NCBI RefSeq assembly: GCF_025244745.1
Contig: NZ_CP104213.1
Span: forward strand, 2,382,001-2,446,000
Reading direction: 5' to 3'
Length of the DNA: 64,000 nucleotides
From: Deinococcus rubellus
Lineage (GTDB): Bacteria > Deinococcota > Deinococci > Deinococcales > Deinococcaceae
Below are positions 8,442 to 17,407 of the stretch, one piece after another. Position 1 is the stretch's first letter, and the number at the start of each line of letters is the position of its first letter. Under the pieces are notes generated by a model. It was not told the origin of the DNA and ran no database searches. It saw only the letters and a program-made list of their open reading frames with translations. The position numbers were made by a program, and so were the translations under genes.

Positions 8442-9233
8442 TCAGAACAGCGTGTAGCCTCCGTCCAGCACCAGCACCGAGCCGGTCATAAATGAGGAGG
8501 CGTCACTCGCCAGAAACACCACGGCTGGCCCCAGCTCTTCCGGCAGGGCAGCGCGCTGCTGCGGCGCGTCGTCGATCCAGCGCTGCTTGAACTGGGGGTC
8601 ATCCACCGGGGCCATATCGGTCTTGACGTAGCCGGGGGCCAGCGCATTGACCCGCACGTTGTGGGGGGCCCACTCGGCGGCCAGGCTCTTGGTGAGCTGA
8701 TGCACGGCGGCCTTGGACGCATTGTAGCCGGGCTGCCACTGCGGGCGGTTGACGATCTGCGCCGAGATCGAGCCGATGTTGACGATGTTGCCGCCGCCCT
8801 GCGCTACCATCTGCCGCCCGAAGACCTGCGAGGCGATCCACAGCGCGTCCACGTTGACGCTCATGACCTGCCGCCACTCCTCGTCGGTCACGTCCAGGGC
8901 TGGGCGGTGAACGCAGGTCCCGGCATTGTTGACGAGAATGTCCACGCGCCCAAAGCGCTCCAGCGTGGCCGCCAGCACCTGTTCCACTTCAAGACGCTCG
9001 GTGATCTCGGCTTTGACAAAAAGCGTCTGGCTGCCGAGTTCACCCAACTCAGCCTCCACATCGCGGGCGGCCTGCTCGTCGCGCCCCACGATGACGATGT
9101 TGGCCCCCGCTTCAGCCAGGGCGCGGGCCAGAGCGCGGCCTATGCCCCGCGTGGCTCCGGTGACGACGGCGGTTTTGCCGTCCAGGCGAAACTTGGAGAG
9201 GACACCGGCAGCTGGAGGTACTGGGTTGGTCAT
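8442..9233 (-). CDS. SDR family oxidoreductase
   Basis: A 263-residue classical short-chain dehydrogenase/reductase. The NAD(P)-binding TGATRGIGRALA (GxxxGxG) motif starts near residue 22, NNAG is present, and the catalytic YNASK tetrad pair follows the Ser in IGSISA. Overall pattern resembles gluconate 5-dehydrogenase/3-oxoacyl reductase-like enzymes, and the substrate is not determinable. TACAGT ends 6 nt before the ATG, indicating a leaderless monocistronic gene. Confidence 0.85.
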   Translation of the reverse strand: MTNPVPPAAGVLSKFRLDGKTAVVTGATRGIGRALARALAEAGANIVIVGRDEQAARDVEAELGELGSQTLFVKAEITERLEVEQVLAATLERFGRVDILVNNAGTCVHRPALDVTDEEWRQVMSVNVDALWIASQVFGRQMVAQGGGNIVNIGSISAQIVNRPQWQPGYNASKAAVHQLTKSLAAEWAPHNVRVNALAPGYVKTDMAPVDDPQFKQRWIDDAPQQRAALPEELGPAVVFLASDASSFMTGSVLVLDGGYTLF

Positions 9234-9306
9234 GGCTGGACTGTAGGGCCGGGGGCAGCAGGCGTCAATCGGCCTGACTGATTCGAAGATTCAGCCGCCC
9301 TCCTGC

Positions 9307-10116
9307 TCAGGCCAGCAGTTCCCGCGCCGCGCGCTCCAGATCGCCGCTGCCCGCCAGACTGCTGCCCACCAGCACGGCGTCGGCCACCTCGCGGATGCTG
9401 GCAATGTCGTCCCGCGTACGGTAGCCGCTCTCGGCCACCAGGAGGCCCTCATACCCGGCGGCGCGAGCGTGGGCGATCAGGCGCGGGCTGTTGGTCAGGC
9501 TGATCGCCAGCGTGGTGAGGTCGCGGTTGTTGACGCCGATGATCTCCGCGCCCGCCGCCAAAGCAATGTCCAGCTCAGCCTCGTCGTGAACTTCCACCAG
9601 CGCGTCCAGGCCGAAATAGTGGGCCAGCTTGAGGTACGCGCCCACGTCCTCACCCAGCACGCTGACCATCAGGAGCGCCGCGCCCGCACCCCAGTCGGCG
9701 GCCTCCTGAAGCATCTTCGGGTGAACGACGAAATCCTTTCGCAGCACCGGCACCGTCACGGCGGCGACCACCGCGTGCAGGGCTTCGGGTGAGCCGCCGA
9801 AGTGCCTCGGCTCAGTCAGCACGCTCAGGCAAGCCGCGCCGCCGCACACGTAGCTCCGGGCCGCCTGGGCCGGGTCGAGCGGCGCGATTGCTCCCTGGCT
9901 GGGGCTGGCACGCTTGACTTCGGCGATCAGTTGCAGGCCGGGCCGGGCCAGCGCCGCGTGAAAGCGCCGGGCACGCGGGCGGGCCTTGCCCAGCTCGAAG
10001 TCGGCCCCGGCGTAGTCCTGGGTTCGTTCGGCCACGATGCGGCCCAGGACGCCGGGAGCGCTGTAGGTTCTGGGCAAGGGCAACTCAACCGGGGCCGAAA
10101 ACGGGGCGGGCGTCAT
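9307..10116 (-). CDS. trpC: Indole-3-glycerol phosphate synthase
   Basis: TrpC closes the indole ring in tryptophan synthesis (CdRP to indole-3-glycerol phosphate). The 269-residue (beta/alpha)8 barrel has the signature LIAEVKRASPSQGAI, the RKDFVV catalytic lysine strand, IGVNNRDL and VAESGY. I start it at ATG 10116 (MTPAPFS) because a TATACT -10 ends 7 nt upstream; the longer ORF overlaps hpt and has no family match in its extension. No other trp genes are nearby. Confidence 0.95.
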   Translation of the reverse strand: MTPAPFSAPVELPLPRTYSAPGVLGRIVAERTQDYAGADFELGKARPRARRFHAALARPGLQLIAEVKRASPSQGAIAPLDPAQAARSYVCGGAACLSVLTEPRHFGGSPEALHAVVAAVTVPVLRKDFVVHPKMLQEAADWGAGAALLMVSVLGEDVGAYLKLAHYFGLDALVEVHDEAELDIALAAGAEIIGVNNRDLTTLAISLTNSPRLIAHARAAGYEGLLVAESGYRTRDDIASIREVADAVLVGSSLAGSGDLERAARELLA

Positions 10117-10210
10117 GCGGGCCAGTATAGGGCCGCAAAGCGCCGCAGGAGGGACATTTCGGTGGTGTTTTCTGACCAGATTATGGCAGTCATCTGTTAG
10201 GCTGATGTTC

Positions 10211-10756
10211 ATGACCGTGTTCCAGCAAAAACAACTGCGTCCCAGTGACGGCCCGGTGCAGATCAGCGAAGCGCAACTGATGGCCCGCGTCCATGAGCTG
10301 GCCAACCAGATCCGTCAGGATTACGTGGGCCTCAACCCGCACCTGATCTGCCTGCTCAACGGCGCGTTTCTCTTTCACGCCGATCTGGTGCGCTCGCTCG
10401 ATATTCCGCTGACCATCGACTTCATGCAGACCAGCAGCTACGGCGACGCCAAGCAGACCAGTGGCGAGGTCAAGTTGGTCAAGGATCTCAGCTTCCCGCT
10501 CTCGGGCCGCCACGTGCTGCTGGTCGAGGACATCATCGACACCGGCATCACCATGAACTACATCCTGCGCTACCTCTCCGAGCGCGGCCCGGCCAGCCTC
10601 AAGGTCGCCTCACTGCTGAGCAAGCCCTCGCGACGCAAGGTGGAGGTGCCGGTGGATTACCTGGGCTTCACCATCCCCGACGCCTTCGTGTACGGCTACG
10701 GCCTGGACCGGGCGCAGCAGGACCGCAACCTGAGTTTCATCACCTCGCAAAAATAG
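10211..10756 (+). CDS. hpt: Hypoxanthine phosphoribosyltransferase
   Basis: The enzyme salvages hypoxanthine/guanine with PRPP to give IMP/GMP. The 181-residue product has the PRPP-binding signature HVLLVEDIIDTGITMNYIL and the N-terminal LICLLNGAFLFHADLVR. Two ATGs compete (10205, 10211). I prefer 10211 because an AGG at 10199-10201 is 9 nt upstream of it, a normal Shine-Dalgarno distance. It is divergent from trpC. Confidence 0.93.
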   Translation: MTVFQQKQLRPSDGPVQISEAQLMARVHELANQIRQDYVGLNPHLICLLNGAFLFHADLVRSLDIPLTIDFMQTSSYGDAKQTSGEVKLVKDLSFPLSGRHVLLVEDIIDTGITMNYILRYLSERGPASLKVASLLSKPSRRKVEVPVDYLGFTIPDAFVYGYGLDRAQQDRNLSFITSQK

Positions 10757-10860
10757 GGGGTGCGCGGAGCGCTGGAACGCCTTCTGCTAGACCAAATCCC
10801 ACGCCCCACCTATCCCTCTCAATTCCAATCATTCCCACTTTAAATCTGAGTCTGCTTATA

Positions 10861-10866
10861 TAAGAT
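10861..10866 (+). promoter_or_regulatory. -10 element for leaderless hslO
   Basis: TAAGAT ends exactly 6 nt before the hslO ATG (10873), so transcription should begin at or next to the start codon. The surrounding 60 bp are notably AT-rich. A -35 is weak (CTTTAA at 10838). Confidence 0.5.
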
Positions 10867-10872
10867 TTTGTA

Positions 10873-11784
10873 ATGCAAGATTCACAGACTTCAGCCTCCT
10901 ACATCCTGCGCGGCACAGCGGCGGGCAACACCTTACGGGTGGTGGCCATCGACGCCACGCAGATCGTCGAGGAAGCCCGCGTGCGCCACCAGCTCAGCAA
11001 GACTGCCACCGCCGCGCTGGGCCGGGCGCTGAGCGCCGCTGCGCTGCTGGCGATCATTCTCGGCAAGAAGGTGGACAGCCGGGTCAACCTGCGGGTGCAG
11101 GGTGACGGGCCGCTGGGCTGGCTGGTGGCCGAGGGCAGCGCCGAGGGTTGGGTGCGCGGCTACGTGCGCGAGCCGGACGCCGATCTGCCGCTGCGCGTCT
11201 CGGACGGCAAGCTCGACGTGAGCGGTTTGATCGGCAAGACCGGCGAACTGGCCGTGACCCGGCTCCTCGACAACGCCGAACCCTGGACCGGCAGCGTGGA
11301 ACTCGTCAGCGGTGAGCTGGCCGAGGACGTGGCCTACTACCTGGCGTCCAGCGAGCAGATTCCCAGCGCGGTGCAGCTCGGCGTCTACGAGGAAGGCGGG
11401 CGGGTCGCGCGGGCGGGCGGATTGATCGTGCAGGCCATGCCCGGCGTCAGCGACGAGACCCTGGCAGCGCTGGAAGCCAACATCAAAACAATGGGGAGCT
11501 TCACCGACAACCTCCGCAGCGCTTCGCTGCTGGAAGTCATGGAGCGGGCGACCCAGGGACTCGACTTCGTGGTGGCCCCGCAGGCCCAGGCCGCCCAGTT
11601 CCAGTGCCGCTGCTCACGCGAGCGGGCGGTGGCCTCACTGACCTATTTCGGCATGCAGGAGCGCCAGAGCATGATGGAGGACGGCGGGCAGGAGGTCGTG
11701 TGTCACTGGTGCAACGAGCACTACCAGATCACCCCCGGCGAAATTGCCACGCTCGACACGCCGGAAGTGCGGGCGCAGGCCTGA
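10873..11784 (+). CDS. hslO: 33 kDa redox-regulated chaperone Hsp33
   Basis: Hsp33 is a cytoplasmic holdase activated when oxidation releases zinc from its C-terminal cysteines. The 303-residue product contains the conserved core ([23 protein letters not shown]) and the zinc switch: CRC, then 30-odd residues on, CHWC (about residues 248-283). Such oxidative-stress chaperones fit the next gene, a bacilliredoxin-like protein with its own promoter. Confidence 0.95.
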   Translation: MQDSQTSASYILRGTAAGNTLRVVAIDATQIVEEARVRHQLSKTATAALGRALSAAALLAIILGKKVDSRVNLRVQGDGPLGWLVAEGSAEGWVRGYVREPDADLPLRVSDGKLDVSGLIGKTGELAVTRLLDNAEPWTGSVELVSGELAEDVAYYLASSEQIPSAVQLGVYEEGGRVARAGGLIVQAMPGVSDETLAALEANIKTMGSFTDNLRSASLLEVMERATQGLDFVVAPQAQAAQFQCRCSRERAVASLTYFGMQERQSMMEDGGQEVVCHWCNEHYQITPGEIATLDTPEVRAQA

Positions 11785-11822
11785 ACCCCCAGTGCACGCC
11801 GGGCGTCCAGTGTGTGACCATC

Positions 11823-11838
11823 TTACTTTGCAAAGTAA
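11823..11838. promoter_or_regulatory. Perfect 16-bp palindromic operator
   Basis: TTACTTTGCAAAGTAA is a perfect inverted repeat. It covers the expected -35 region of the promoter whose -10 (TACAAT, 11848-11853) ends 6 nt before the bacilliredoxin-like start codon. A dimeric repressor is the natural reader; the family is not identifiable from the site. Confidence 0.65.
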
Positions 11839-11847
11839 AGCAGGGAG

Positions 11848-11853
11848 TACAAT
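11848..11853 (+). promoter_or_regulatory. -10 element of leaderless brxC-like gene
   Basis: TACAAT, 5 of 6 match to consensus, ends 6 nt before ATG 11860. The palindrome 10 bp upstream occupies the -35 zone, so binding there would block polymerase. Confidence 0.6.
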
Positions 11854-11859
11854 CCAACC

Positions 11860-12525
<666 letters not shown>

Positions 12526-12541
12526 TCCCCAGACCTCTCCG

Positions 12542-12585
12542 GCTCCGGCACCAGCCCTCAGTGGCGGGCCGGAGCTTTTGCTTTT
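12542..12585 (+). terminator. Rho-independent terminator
   Basis: An 8-bp perfect stem GCTCCGGC (12542-12549)/GCCGGAGC (12568-12575) is followed by TTTTGCTTTT. It ends the bacilliredoxin transcript before ppk2. Confidence 0.85.
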
Positions 12586-12633
12586 CCTTGGAATTTGCCT
12601 CGCCGCCCTGCCCTGCGCCGCTAACATCAGCAG

Positions 12634-13437
12634 ATGAATCTCTCAGACTACCGGGTGAGCAAGAAGTTCAAGCTCAGCGGCATTTCGACGGACGACACTG
12701 GCAAGCTTGAACGGGACAGGGCAGAGCGCGAGACTGCCGAGATCGGTGCCAAGCTGACCGAACTTCAAGACCGGCTCTACGCCGAGAGTCAACAGAGTCT
12801 GCTGGTGGTGTTGCAGGCACGCGACGCAGGCGGCAAGGACGGCACTGTCAAGCATGTCTTCGAGCCGGTCAATCCTCAGGGCATCATCGTGACCAACTTC
12901 AAGGTGCCGAACGAGGAAGACCTCAAGCACGACTTTCTGTGGCGCATTCACCCTCACACGCCCGCAGCGGGCATGATCGCCGTATTCAACCGCTCGCACT
13001 ACGAGGACGTGCTGGTAACGCGGGTTCACAACATCATCGACGACCAGGAAGCCGAACGGCGCTTCGGATACATCCGCAACTTCGAGACGCTGCTGGCCAG
13101 CCGGGGCACCCGCATCCTCAAGCTGTACCTGCACATCAGCGCCGAGGAACAGCGCTCGCGTCTGCAAGACCGCCTGGACAACCCCGAGAAGAACTGGAAA
13201 TTCAACCCCGCCGATCTCAAGGAGCGCGGCAAGTGGGACGAGTATACCCGTGCCTACGAGGCTGCCCTGAGCGCCACCAGCACCGACGCTGCACCCTGGT
13301 ACGTCATTCCGGCAGACCACAAGTGGTATCGCAACCGCGTCATCTCTCAACTCCTGCTCGACACCCTCAGCGACATGAACCCGCAGTTTCCGAAACCGGA
13401 ATTCGATCTGACCAACGTGACGGTGGGGGCAATCTGA
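12634..13437 (+). CDS. ppk2: Polyphosphate kinase 2 family protein
   Basis: PPK2 enzymes move phosphate between polyphosphate and nucleotides. The 267-residue product has the Walker A QARDAGGKDG near residue 62, the Walker B VFNRSHYEDVL near 112, and the lid segment RLQDRLDNPEKNWKFNPADLKER. The N-terminal NLSDYRV and C-terminal WYVIPADHKWYRN are typical of the one-domain class III group known in Deinococcus and Meiothermus, which phosphorylate AMP and ADP. The class call is inference. TAACAT ends 6 nt before the ATG (leaderless). Confidence 0.9.
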   Translation: MNLSDYRVSKKFKLSGISTDDTGKLERDRAERETAEIGAKLTELQDRLYAESQQSLLVVLQARDAGGKDGTVKHVFEPVNPQGIIVTNFKVPNEEDLKHDFLWRIHPHTPAAGMIAVFNRSHYEDVLVTRVHNIIDDQEAERRFGYIRNFETLLASRGTRILKLYLHISAEEQRSRLQDRLDNPEKNWKFNPADLKERGKWDEYTRAYEAALSATSTDAAPWYVIPADHKWYRNRVISQLLLDTLSDMNPQFPKPEFDLTNVTVGAI

Positions 13438-13451
13438 AGGCCGCCCAAGGG

Positions 13452-14531
13452 TCAGGGCATCCGCAGACTTCGTAAGCCGCCCGGCAGCGTGGCCCTCAGC
13501 AGCCCCAGCGCCGCACCGGGCAGGGAGCGGCGACCTGGCAACAGCAGGTATTCGTTTTCCCAGAACGTCGGCGCAAACTGGTTTTTGAACTGGCGCAGGC
13601 CGTCGAAGTTGTACCAGTGCGAGAGCAGCGGACGGGCGGCGTAGAGCAGTGCTTCGAGCGATCTGGATACCTGGACACCGACGTCGCTGCGGCGCGGCAG
13701 GCACAGCGGCACAGCCCCCAGGGTGGCGAGCTGCGCGCCTTCCTCACCGCGCAACTCGCTCAGCGCGTGGGCCACCAGCGCCGCTGCCGTGCCGTCCGGG
13801 GCGTCGGGGCGGCGAATGATGTCTTCCAGATACCAGCCGCCGCGGGCCGGAAGTGGACTGGCCGCCAGGAAAGCAGCGGCCTGTCCGGTCTGGTCGCGCG
13901 CCAGGAAATAGCGTTTGTCTGCCGCCCAGGCAAACGGGTCGAGGTCGAAGACCCAGCCCAGCACGGCTCCGGCCCGCCGCTGGGCCTGCCAGCTCTGCAT
14001 GAGCGCCGTACATTCGGCCTGGAAGACGGGCGTCGGGGCGGCCCGCTGGCAGCTGACGCCCAGCCGCCGCGCCTTGCCGAGGTTGCCGCGCAGCATCTTG
14101 CCCCGGTTACCCGCCGGGGACCAGCGTTGAAGGTCGAGGTACGGCGTGGCCCCCAGCGTCACCGCCCTCAAGCTGGGCGGCGCGGCGGCGGCCAGCCGGG
14201 CCGTGACTGGCAGCAGCAGCGGCAACTTGCCCGCTCGCCGCGCACCCACCACGAACGCCGCGAGCAGCGCCGCCTGATCATTGGGATCACACAACGGGTC
14301 GCCGGTCCCGATCCAGGCCCGGCCTGCTGAATGGTAGCCCAGCCCACCCTCGATGCCGCTCGCCGTGAACACCTCCGCCCCCAGCGCCCCCAGTGAGGAC
14401 GGATTGTAGCCGAACTGCTGGTGCCAGGCCAGGCGCTGCAAAGGTGAAGGCGTCTGCGGCCCAGTCGGAGCAGGAACAGTCAGTGCAGCGCGGGCGGCCG
14501 CAGACAGCGGCGATGTGATCGGCGGGGTCAT
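13452..14531 (-). CDS. DUF2156 / MprF-like aminoacyl-lipid synthase domain protein
   Basis: The 359-residue protein matches the soluble catalytic domain of lysyl-phosphatidylglycerol synthases (DUF2156), two fused GNAT folds. Supporting stretches are RGNLGKARRLGV (basic KxRxxxKA-type loop), WYLEDIIRRPDAPDGTAAALV, and the closing FDGLRQFKNQFAPTFWENEYLL. It lacks the MprF membrane domain, so it is a stand-alone form whose lipid or tRNA substrate is unknown. It is divergent from nagA, with an IS66 element inserted between them. Confidence 0.78.
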   Translation of the reverse strand: MTPPITSPLSAAARAALTVPAPTGPQTPSPLQRLAWHQQFGYNPSSLGALGAEVFTASGIEGGLGYHSAGRAWIGTGDPLCDPNDQAALLAAFVVGARRAGKLPLLLPVTARLAAAAPPSLRAVTLGATPYLDLQRWSPAGNRGKMLRGNLGKARRLGVSCQRAAPTPVFQAECTALMQSWQAQRRAGAVLGWVFDLDPFAWAADKRYFLARDQTGQAAAFLAASPLPARGGWYLEDIIRRPDAPDGTAAALVAHALSELRGEEGAQLATLGAVPLCLPRRSDVGVQVSRSLEALLYAARPLLSHWYNFDGLRQFKNQFAPTFWENEYLLLPGRRSLPGAALGLLRATLPGGLRSLRMP

Positions 14532-14611
14532 GGGCGGGCAGCTTAGGGGCGGCAGATAGTGCCGACTTCAAAGCCCGACTTTAGAAAAGCTCAATTTCAG
14601 GATGAGTCCAG

Positions 14612-14624
14612 GTAACTACTCAGC
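14612..14624. repeat. IS66 left terminal inverted repeat
   Basis: GTAACTACTCAGC, the exact reverse complement of 16047-16059. Confidence 0.92.
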
Positions 14625-14641
14625 GAGGTAGCTCAGTCTCC

Positions 14642-16051
14642 TTGCTACAGTTGGACATCTGCGAAGTTCCCTGTCCCAACTGTGAGCGCCTTGAGGCCCG
14701 GATTCGTGAACTCGAAGCGCAGGTGGCTCAGTTGCTCGGACGGCTCCGGGACCTCGAGGCCCGGTTGGCACAGGACAGCACGACGTCCAGTCAACCACCG
14801 AGCAAAAACAAGCCGTGGGTACCCAAGAGTGAGCGCCAGAAGACCGGCCGGTCTTCTGGCGCTCAACGTGGTCATGTCGGTAAGACCCTCAAGATGGCGG
14901 AGCACGTGGATGAGGTCGTCTCCTTACCGTTGACCGGATATTGCGCCTGTGGACACGCGTGGGAGAGCGTCAGTGCCCAAGGGCACGTAGCACGGCAGGT
15001 CATGGACCTGCCAGAGCTGCGTTTGCAGGTGACCGAGTACCGCGCGGACGTCAAGGTCTGCCCAGGGTGTCGGCACCGCCAGCACGCATCCTTCCCTGAC
15101 GACGTTCCCGGCCGGGTTCAGTACGGGTCTCGGGTTCATGGGCTGGCGGTCTCCCTGAATGCGGCACACTTCATACCGCTGGAACGCACCACGGAGATCC
15201 TCGAAGCGTTGTGTGGAGCGCATCCCAGTGAAGGCACCATTGTCCTGAACCTCCAATTGGCTGCTGACCGCCTCATCGACTTCGAGACACAGCTCAAAGC
15301 CGCGCTGCTCAATCAACCCGTCCTGCACGCCGATGAGACCGGCAGCAAGGTCAACGGCAAGCTGCAGTGGATGCATGTCGTGAGCTGCGCGCAGCTCACC
15401 CTGGATGGCCAGCATTCCCAGCGGGGCTTCGCCGCGCTGGAAGCCATGAATGTCCTGCCGCAGTTCAAGGGCATCCTGATGCACGACGCCTGGAGCACGT
15501 CTTTCAAGCTCTCCGCGAAACACGCACTCTGCGGGGCACACCTGCTGCGCGAACTGCGTGGCCTCGCCGAGCATCACGCTCAAGTATGGGCGGGAGAGCT
15601 GCGAGACGCGCTGCGCCTGGTGTACCACCAGCAGAAGGATGGGACGATCACTCCCGACCTCGTGATCGCCTTCGAACAGCAGTTCGATGCCCTGCTGGAC
15701 GCTGGACTGAAGGCCAATCCTCCAGCACCTCCGGTCCCTGGGAGACGAGGCCGAACGAAACAGACACCAGGCCGCAACCTGGCCCTGAGGTGCCAGCAGC
15801 ACCGCGAGGCGGTGCTGCGCTTCCTCCACGACGAAGGTGTGCCTTTTGACAACAATCAGGCCGAACGGGACATCAGGCCGTGGTGCGTTAAACGCAAGGT
15901 CTCTGGGGGCTTCCGATCCAAGGAGGGCGGCCAGCACTTCGCCCGTATCCGGAGTGACATCTCGACGCTCCACAAGCAGGGATTGAACGTCTGGCATGGC
16001 CTCGTCAGCGTGTTTCGCAGTGAAATCATTATGCCTAGTTTTTGCTGCTGA
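14642..16051 (+). CDS. tnpC: IS66 family transposase
   Basis: This 469-residue DDE transposase has an N-terminal coiled coil (ERLEARIRELEAQVAQLLGRLRDLE), the SSQPPSKNKP linker, a zinc-binding Cys cluster (CACGHAW, CPGCRH), and the catalytic core with Asp in VLHADETG, Asp in ILMHDAWS, and Glu in NNQAERDIRPWCVKRKVSGGFRS. It looks full length. The proposed start is TTG 14642, and the TGA stop lies inside the right inverted repeat. Confidence 0.93.
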   Translation: MLQLDICEVPCPNCERLEARIRELEAQVAQLLGRLRDLEARLAQDSTTSSQPPSKNKPWVPKSERQKTGRSSGAQRGHVGKTLKMAEHVDEVVSLPLTGYCACGHAWESVSAQGHVARQVMDLPELRLQVTEYRADVKVCPGCRHRQHASFPDDVPGRVQYGSRVHGLAVSLNAAHFIPLERTTEILEALCGAHPSEGTIVLNLQLAADRLIDFETQLKAALLNQPVLHADETGSKVNGKLQWMHVVSCAQLTLDGQHSQRGFAALEAMNVLPQFKGILMHDAWSTSFKLSAKHALCGAHLLRELRGLAEHHAQVWAGELRDALRLVYHQQKDGTITPDLVIAFEQQFDALLDAGLKANPPAPPVPGRRGRTKQTPGRNLALRCQQHREAVLRFLHDEGVPFDNNQAERDIRPWCVKRKVSGGFRSKEGGQHFARIRSDISTLHKQGLNVWHGLVSVFRSEIIMPSFCC

Positions 16052-16059
16052 GTAGTTAC
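16047..16059. repeat. IS66 right terminal inverted repeat
   Basis: GCTGAGTAGTTAC, perfect complement of the left end; it contains the transposase stop codon. Confidence 0.92.
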
Positions 16060-16099
16060 GGTCAGACAATCCTTAAAAATTTCTCTCAACGCATTCAGG

Positions 16100-16129
16100 T
16101 TGACAAAAATAATTTTCAGACCGTAGGCT
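16100..16129 (+). promoter_or_regulatory. Promoter upstream of nagA
   Basis: TTGACA (16100-16105), an 18-bp AT-rich spacer, then TAGGCT (16124-16129). It begins only 40 bp past the IS66 right end, so the insertion left this promoter intact but removed anything further upstream. It implies a roughly 100-nt leader before nagA, in which I see no recognised riboswitch. Confidence 0.65.
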
Positions 16130-16233
16130 GGAGGCTGGCGTGATGCGCGCTCGCCGCCCGGAGGTTCCATGATCTGCACGCTGCTCCCTGCCGCTCCACT
16201 CCCCTCCATTCGTTTCAGCATTCTTGGGTCTGC

Positions 16234-17352
16234 ATGACCGACCTCAGCGGCATGCTGGTGCTGCCCGGCGGACTCCAGGCAGGGCGCTTGAGCTTCGGAG
16301 CGACCATCGAGCAGGTCCTGACCGAACAGCCCCATCAGGAAGGCACGCCCGTCCGCTACCTGCTGTCCGGCTTCATCGACACCCACGTTCACGGTGGAAA
16401 CGGCGGCGACACCATGGACGGCGCGGCGGGGATTGCTACGCTGGCCCGCTTTCACGCCCGGCACGGCACCACCACCCTGCTGCCCACCACCATCACCAAC
16501 CCCTGGGCGCGGGTACTGGCGGCGCTGGACGCGGTACGCGAGGTGGTGGAAGTCGGCGTACCGGGCGGGGCCGACATCATCGGCGCTCACCTGGAAGGCC
16601 CCTTCATCAGCCCCCACAAGCTGGGCGCGCAGCCGCCGCTGACCCTCTCCCCCACCCCTGGCCTGGTGGCGCAGGCGCTGGCCAGCGGGGTCATCAAGGC
16701 CGTGACCCTCGCGCCGGAAGTGCCGGGAGCCGCCCAGGCCGGGCTGGACTTTGCCCGCGCGGGCGTGAGGGTGGGCGTGGGCCACACCACCGCCGACGCC
16801 GAGACAGTCCGCGAGTTTCTGAAAGCGGTGCAGGCGGCGGGCGGGCGAACGGCGGCCACCCACCTCTACAACGCGATGGGCGGCATCGAGGGCCGCGTTC
16901 CCGGGCCTGCCGGGGCGCTGATCACCGATCCCCACACCTGGCTGGAAATCATTCTGGACGGCGTTCACGTTCACGAAATCAGTTTTCTGCTGGCCCATCT
17001 GGCTGCCGCTGGGCGGGTGGTGCTGATCACCGACGCCATGCGCGCCGCCGGACTCGGTGACGGCGAGAGCGAACTCGGGGGGCAAAAAGTCATCGTCAAG
17101 GACGGCAAGGCCGTGCTGGCCGATGGGCGCAGCATCGCGGGCAGTGTGCTGACGCTCGACGTGGCGCTCAGAAACGCGCTGGCAGCGGGCCTGGGCCTCC
17201 CCGACGTGAGCCGGATGCTCAGCGCCGCGCCCGCCGAGTCGCTGGGACTGACGGACCGGGGCCGCCTGGACGTGGGCCTGCGGGCCGACCTGGTGGTGCT
17301 CAGCGAGCAATTTGAAGTGGAAGCGGTGTACGTGGGCGGGAAGCAGATCTGA
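16234..17352 (+). CDS. nagA: N-acetylglucosamine-6-phosphate deacetylase
   Basis: NagA hydrolyses GlcNAc-6-P to glucosamine-6-P and acetate in amino-sugar recycling. The 372-residue amidohydrolase shows the metal motif GFIDTHVHGGNG near residue 48, the metal ligand Glu in AHLEGPFISPHKLGA, the GHTTAD and THLYNAMGG histidines, and the catalytic Asp in LITDAM. With the next gene it makes a two-step path to fructose-6-P. Confidence 0.93.
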   Translation: MTDLSGMLVLPGGLQAGRLSFGATIEQVLTEQPHQEGTPVRYLLSGFIDTHVHGGNGGDTMDGAAGIATLARFHARHGTTTLLPTTITNPWARVLAALDAVREVVEVGVPGGADIIGAHLEGPFISPHKLGAQPPLTLSPTPGLVAQALASGVIKAVTLAPEVPGAAQAGLDFARAGVRVGVGHTTADAETVREFLKAVQAAGGRTAATHLYNAMGGIEGRVPGPAGALITDPHTWLEIILDGVHVHEISFLLAHLAAAGRVVLITDAMRAAGLGDGESELGGQKVIVKDGKAVLADGRSIAGSVLTLDVALRNALAAGLGLPDVSRMLSAAPAESLGLTDRGRLDVGLRADLVVLSEQFEVEAVYVGGKQI

Positions 17353-17407
17353 GCTGCGCTGATGTGACGTTCAATTCGTTCTCCCCAGATTTCAGCCGAG
17401 GAATGAC

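Larger units (their letters stand above)
14612..16059 (+). mobile_element. Complete IS66-family insertion sequence (tnpC-only type)
   Basis: Perfect 13-bp terminal inverted repeats begin GTAA, as in IS66 elements, and enclose one transposase gene; total 1448 bp. No tnpA/tnpB accessory ORFs are present, so it resembles the ISBst12-like branch. IS66 normally makes 8-bp target duplications, but the flanks differ (GAGTCCAG left, GGTCAGAC right). Confidence 0.9.
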
